Shown here: piece after piece, positions 1-64,000 of the stretch | How the letters are laid out: each line of letters starts with the position of its first letter | How positions within the stretch are numbered: the first letter of the stretch is position 1 | Assembly: GCA_033980235.1 (NCBI GenBank) | Contig: CM067062.1 | Location: forward strand, 11,674,527 to 11,738,526 | DNA length: 64,000 nt | Direction of reading: 5' to 3' | Source of the DNA: Diadema setosum | Taxonomy: Eukaryota; Echinodermata; Echinoidea; Diadematoida; Diadematidae | Translations under genes and position numbers: made by a program | The notes under the pieces: model-generated | What the model saw: the letters and a program-made list of their open reading frames with translations, nothing else | Database searches by the model: none | Told to the model about the DNA's origin: nothing

Positions 1-62
1 GACGGACGGACGGACAACCCGAAAACATAATGCCTCCGGCACCACTTCGTGGCGGAGGCATA
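1..62 (+). mobile_element. 3' end of a Helitron/pearl-like element (cut by window edge)
   Basis: A GACG tetranucleotide microsatellite is followed by CGAAAACATA (20-29) and a hairpin with arms tgcctccg and cggaggca (31-60). The same order of microsatellite, CGAAAACATA and hairpin occurs at 9249-9720 (reversed) and 37755-38540. Confidence 0.55.
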
Positions 63-235
63 AAAACAAAACAATGCTGGGTAGAAAGAATTTCTCATCC
101 CTTCATATTAAAGCATTCTCACAACTTGACACAAGAATTCATTAACTGGAATATGCAGTACCCGCTGCAGTAAGGATTACAACCTGCACTGACTGTCAGG
201 TGGAGGCTCTGTGGTCTACTGGATACAAGCAGGAG

Positions 236-346
236 GGAATTTCATGAAGCATTTTGTCAAACTGTTATAATCTACTGAAACCCTTGCATCTGATTGGCTG
301 AATGCAGACAAATTTGTCGGACAAAATGCTTCATGAAATGCTCTCC
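236..346. mobile_element. Foldback MITE, TTTCATGAAG family, copy 1
   Basis: The arms are atttcatgaagcattttgtc and gacaaaatgcttcatgaaat, with a short centre containing gattggctga. Together with the next element it is bracketed by CAGGAG on both sides (230-235 and 516-521), a possible target duplication. Confidence 0.7.
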
Positions 347-348
347 AG

Positions 349-516
349 GGGGGCATTTCATGAAGGAACTTGTCGGATAAAATATCTGACAAGTCAATTA
401 TATCCGACAAGTTTTGAGAAATTCTTTAGTCTGATTGGCTGATTTCTCTGAACTTGTCAGATATAATTGACTTGTCGGACATTTTATCCGACAAGTTCCT
501 TCATGAAATGCCCCCC
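349..516. mobile_element. Foldback MITE, TTTCATGAAG family, copy 2
   Basis: A nearly perfect inverted repeat with about 75-bp arms beginning gggcatttcatgaaggaact and ending in its reverse complement. Repeated cttgtcggat motifs lie inside each arm, and the loop contains gattggctga. Similar to 35348-35491. Confidence 0.85.
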
Positions 517-752
517 AGGAGATCATTGGTTTGAGTCCAACCTGAGTATGTACTGTATAGCCATGATTTTATTATCATGGCTATTATGCTAAAACATTGA
601 ATATTCAGTGCTTTTTTATGTCGATGAAGGGCAATTTGTCAACCAGTTGGCATTTTTCATCCTTTCTCAAGACAGTGGGCAGTGCCCTTTCTCCATGGAA
701 GGAAAGAAGAAATGAAAAGGAAAGTATGACTTTCTCTCTCTCTCGTCCTCAC

Positions 753-59882
<59,130 letters not shown>

Positions 59883-60238
59883 CTGCAAATAGGGAGAGAG
59901 AGAGAAAATGGAAGGAGGACGTCAGCTCTTGCCTTGTGAAGAATAGCTGTGTGATTGACTAATTTGACAGCAAGCTCCATTTGCATTGCATTAATACTCA
60001 AAATCCACAATTACAAAACAGAGTCCTCTACAATAGTAATGATACATGTACTTGAATGGTTAAGAATATAATGCATTTTATCATTCCATGTGATGCACTG
60101 GGATCATGTTCCAATATTCCTTTTCTTTTTAATCCTGTTGTGACCATAGTGAAATAAGGCATTATAACAAATGCACACACATACAGAATGAATACTGTAT
60201 TAATAATAACAGTACTAATGATGATACAAATAACAATA

Positions 60239-60550
60239 ACAACAACAACAATAATAATAATAATAATAATTCATATTCATAAAGTGCATTTAATAATTCT
60301 CTATGCACTTGACAAGACATACATGTGTCTTTAAAACAGGTTGGTTTACAGAGCCTTCTTGAAAGAATCGAAGGAAGATATGCCTCTAGTTGAAAGGGGG
60401 AATGAATTCCGACGAGAGGGAGCTGATGATGTGAAGGATCGGTTCCCATGCGGTCATGTGTTTTATAAGAAAGACTGACAAAAGATGTTGTGATGATGAT
60501 CGAAGAGTGCCATTGGAATGTGCTGAGTGAATTATGAAATATAACTTCTT
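60239..60550. mobile_element. SINE-like dispersed repeat with AAT head, copy 2
   Basis: (aat)n, then ttcataaagtgcatttaata and ctatgcacttgac, then a GC-richer body (gccttcttgaaagaatcgaa, ggatcggttccc). It has the structure of a SINE or LINE 3' fragment. Confidence 0.45.
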
Positions 60551-61168
60551 TAGTTTAGGATTTGTTGTTGGATTGTTGTTGTTGTTTTTTCAAACAGAGT
60601 TCAAACAGTAGAATTACCGGCCAATCTTTTTCAAGACACTGACTCATATAATGGGATCAAAAACAGAATTTATGCAAAATATTTTGTAGATCGATATTTC
60701 AGGTATCTTTCACTGATGGTCCATGACAAACACAACGTTTTTTTGTTTGTTTGTTTGTTTGTTTGTTTTTTTGTTTTTTTACATATTCTTTGCTCTTTCA
60801 TCATTACAAGCAAATTCAATAAACCCTTCTGCTTGTTTGCTTGTTTTTTCCTATCAAAAAAGTCACTATCAGATCACACATAAATGCAAACATTTTGAAG
60901 TACCATCAGCATTTTGTAAGTATGAAAAAAACAGCAAACTTAATAGGTAGTATCTGTGACATAGTTTTCTCCCTTGAGCTTAATGTCATTATAAAAGTTT
61001 TGAGGGGGGAAGAGACAAATTTGTAAACTGCCAGGTATTTTCTTTTCTTGTACCCATTCCATTCTGAGCCACATCTAATTAAGAGTTGGGAAGTTCATCT
61101 GGATGAGATTCATTAGCACAGTATGAGTACAGACACACAACTCTTTCTGAGAAAATGACATTCAACAG

Positions 61169-61596
61169 TATCAGTTCGACCTCGATTATCCGGCCTCCTT
61201 TTATCCAGAAATCTCTATTATTCGGATGCGTTCACGCAGTTAAGGACTTTTTTTTTTACATCCAAAAATTGAGAAAAAACAGTGACTTTCATGGATCTAT
61301 TTCACTAATTTCATAAGATGTGCATGATAGGTTTCTCAATATCTAATGAGGTAAAACATGTATGATTTTCACATAAAGATATACTTTATTTTTGTTAAGA
61401 AGGGACTACAATTTTGCGCAGGCTAGCATAGATTACACCACTGTTGCGGGGTACGCTACCTGCCTACAATGTAGCTGCCAGTGCACTGGGACGGCAGCTA
61501 TATAATTAACACTGTGTCTCCCATATCCGGCCAAATCGCTTCAAATCCAGATGAGCGCCGGTCCCGACATGGCCGGATAATCGAGGTCGAACTGTA
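61169..61596. mobile_element. pogo/Tigger-like MITE, CAGTTCGACCTCGATTATCCGG type
   Basis: cagttcgacctcgattatcc and ggataatcgaggtcgaactg are perfect inverted ends, with TA outside each. The interior (about 380 bp) lacks coding capacity. The CGAxxTCGATTATCCGG end is typical of pogo-like elements. Confidence 0.85.
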
Positions 61597-62457
61597 CAGC
61601 TGTAGATGTGATCAGACATGCACTATATGTACATATTGTACATCAATGCATACAACCCATGTACAGAGTAAATCCCAATCATCCTACCACTCAAGTAAAG
61701 GGTTGTTGGTATCTAGCCAAGTTGTAATTCTATCCACAAGCAGTCTTCATCTTGGAAATACAGGATATACTTTATCTCTTCCCAGTATGCCCAGTCAGAA
61801 CTGGATAAAACCAAAGTAAAGGAAAGATCGGTCGCCCTCAACTAAAGCTCATTCAGAATTAAACAAAGCAAGCGACTATCCAGTCTGCACTATAAAATGT
61901 ATTGTATGCATGAACCACATAATCCGGACAATATCATGCTCGCTTGATGATTGAACTTAGTGAGTAATTGATATCATACGGATAAAGTCAAATACCAGTC
62001 AGCAACTGGATAAACAAAATCACAGCATAGTGGCCCAGTGTACAATACAATTTTTGCCATGGACAATGTAATCGCTGGGATTTCTTCCATGGAAAAAACC
62101 TTTTTGTGGACAAATTACAAATAGCATGTTTTACTTCCTCCAGTCAGCTATCTTGGAAAGGTTCAATAGAATTGTAACTCCTTTAAAATCACCTGTGGGG
62201 GTCTCTCCACTTCATTTCAGGACATTTAATCTTCCTAAATTATAATCAAATGGCATTTAGACCCTTTTGGTACAATGTACAAGAATAAGTTCCTCTCCCA
62301 CTAAAGTAAAACCATCACTTTATCTAGAGTGTGACAACCCTGCCCTAGCACTAGCAATGACAGTGCAGGGGTGCCAGGGGCAGTGGGCGAGGTAATATAA
62401 AATTATTAGACAAATGTTGCCATTGAAAAGAAGGATGCAACATGAAATGACTTATAC

Positions 62458-63289
62458 TAGAGTAAAATATCCCTTTTGCGGCAGTTTAAGCATTGTTAAG
62501 AGTTTTTCCAACTTGTAAACAAATCAGGCAAATTATTTTCAACCATTTCATATATCATAGACAAGATTATTCATTAACGCAATTGTTTTCATGAAAGAAA
62601 TTTACCATTGACCAACGCAGTTTTCATGATTTACCAGGGCAAAACCCGGCACAATTTTCGCCGATAAGAGCGATATGCGACGTAGTATTTCTGCTTGAGG
62701 CACGATGTACAATCCCTATGCAATACGCGCGTGCTCCGCGATCTTTAGCTGAACGCCTTCACATGTCTTGCGAACACTGCGTAAGCGCCAATTCCCATTG
62801 CGAAAGCACGTGAAAATAGCGTGCGCACATGCATTGGCCGCAAACAAGATCGCACTTCTGGCGGTGTTGTTGATGTCTTTCTCGTGTTTTTCTCATTTTT
62901 TTCGATGGTAACATCCACTTTCTGAAAAAAATGGCGGCCCACATCGGCTCGCGAAAATTCTATTTTACGTGATTATATGTTTTCAAAATCCATGAACATA
63001 GAGAAAACGAAAAAAAAATCAAGTTTTTTGGACCACTGTTTCTTAACTGTTATGTTAAGAAGTACCGAAAATTTCATTTTGGATGCGATATGTTGACATT
63101 TAGGTGAGAAAATTTCACTTTCGTCAGAAATCGTGCCCATTTTATCGGTTGGTTTTTGTTGATTGCTAGTGTGTTAGTATATGTGTAGTGTGCATGTAAC
63201 AGTGCAATGCTGTGTTTAGCTGTATATTACCGTGTATGTTGTACCTGCCGCGAACGGCTGCACGGCCGCTTACTGACGCAGTTACTCTA
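62458..63289. mobile_element. 0.8-kb TIR element, copy 2
   Basis: TAGAGTAA to TTACTCTA. Very similar to 21447-22547 throughout but with only one copy of the 289-bp unit. Confidence 0.85.
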
Positions 63290-63864
63290 TACAAGTGTAG
63301 CACAGATACAGACTACATCAGTACAGTTGTAGATGAGCAAGGTTAAAATACATATGTAGGCCTACTAACGTCGATTACCATGAAGTCACCACTAACTATT
63401 AAAGTCGCCACACATTTACATCGCATGTAGCGCACGCCGCGATCAGAGATCAGCTGAGGCGACGGATTTTCATCGCCCTCAAAAGACATTCCTCTAATTC
63501 ACCAATAATTGTAATCCAGATGTATTCTACCACATGTAACAGATGACAAACCATTTTTAATGCGAGAATGTTTTGATTTTGAATAGATTTCAGGTGGCAG
63601 AGTAACAAGTTTTCAAACGCGATGATGCACAATGCATCGTACATTGAAGTGTGTGTACATATAACACATGCGCTATGTAGATAACCTATGTGGCGCGCTA
63701 TGGGTGGCGAACTAATACAGTGCCTATCATTAGTTCGCCAAACCCGGGAGTGGGAAACACACACAAGTGGTGTCTAAGTGGTAAATGACATTAAAGTCAC
63801 AAAGATTACTTGTAAATGCAGTTATCGGCACGCGCACCAAGGTTCGGCCATGCGCAAAAAAAAA

Positions 63865-63895
63865 AATACAAACAAACAAACAAACAAACAAACCA
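63865..63895. repeat. (CAAA)n microsatellite
   Basis: acaaacaaacaaacaaac preceded by a poly-A run. Confidence 0.85.
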
Positions 63896-64000
63896 AAAAC
63901 ATAGGTTTCTACATGCTACAATTTTGTAGCAGGTGGTCAAATTTCGAAAAGTGTTGTGGTTGAATCATGGGCGGCTTGTGCTTTGGCTAAAGCAAATGGC

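Larger units (their letters stand above)
63..752 (-). other. Intron 3' of exon w21
   Basis: No coding exon recognised. It holds two foldback MITEs (236-346 and 349-516). The rest is unremarkable AT-rich sequence with CT-rich runs next to the donor of w21. Confidence 0.6.
59883..64000 (-). other. Intron 5' of exon w1
   Basis: The upstream coding exon was not found. It holds a SINE-like repeat (60239-60550), a Tigger-like MITE (61169-61596) and the second 0.8-kb TIR element (62458-63289). The rest is AT-rich. Confidence 0.55.

Noticed and set aside
515..545. ggtttgagtccaacc as a tRNA B box of a gene interrupted by MITEs
   Set aside because: The A-box side is poor and no cloverleaf can be drawn; at most an old SINE fragment.
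59883..64000. Search for the first USP32 coding exon (Met-Gly start)
   Set aside because: No minus-strand Met-Gly exon ending in phase 1 with a donor and USP32-like sequence was found; it is probably beyond the window.

Overview
The window is animal nuclear DNA. Everything I can support as protein-coding belongs to one very large gene on the minus strand, the orthologue of vertebrate USP32, a deubiquitinase with EF-hands, a DUSP domain and a USP catalytic domain. I place 21 coding exons between 59882 (5' side) and 753 (3' side). All have AG/GT borders, and the codon phase carries through at every junction except for one extra base inside the exon at 10766-10910. The first coding exon (start codon and probable myristoylation site) lies beyond 64000. 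The second half of the catalytic domain (second zinc CxxC, catalytic His, C-terminal tail) lies to the left of position 1. About 1,130 codons are visible in the window.

Layout by gene order (right to left): the 5' half is intron-rich, with eight small exons spread over 59.9-13.4 kb and introns of up to 12.4 kb; it encodes the N-terminal helical/EF-hand region. From 12.7 to 7.1 kb come the DUSP domain, a Ser-rich lineage-specific insert and a ubiquitin-like stretch. From 5.9 to 0.75 kb the first half of the USP domain is encoded, with the catalytic Cys box, the conserved Gln-Gln-x-Asp-Ser-Gln-Glu block and the first zinc CxxC.

The introns are crowded with mobile DNA: (i) TTAA-flanked foldback MITEs of 0.4-0.6 kb; (ii) a roughly 90-bp TTAA-flanked MITE with a central CGAGTATACTCG palindrome, four copies, three of them within 40 bp of a splice site; (iii) pogo/Tigger-like and other TA-target MITEs; (iv) a hAT-like MITE; (v) Helitron/'pearl'-like elements made of tandem core repeats, a tetranucleotide microsatellite and a terminal hairpin; (vi) a 3.25-kb element with roughly 50-bp near-perfect inverted termini and TTA target duplications at 48010-51264; (vii) a 0.8-kb element in two copies, one carrying a 289-bp internal tandem duplication; (viii) non-LTR retrotransposon 3' relics. 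Long CA/GT, AAT and ACT microsatellites are also present.

The organism is a marine invertebrate and probably a deuterostome, perhaps an echinoderm. The protein is very close to vertebrate USP32, introns are long, and the repeat types (foldback MITEs, pearl-like elements) are common in such genomes. The species cannot be fixed from the sequence alone. I found no operon, CRISPR array, rRNA gene or convincing tRNA gene, and I see no clear undescribed cellular system. The most novel material is the mobile-element biology inside the introns and the apparent frameshift in the DUSP-region exon.
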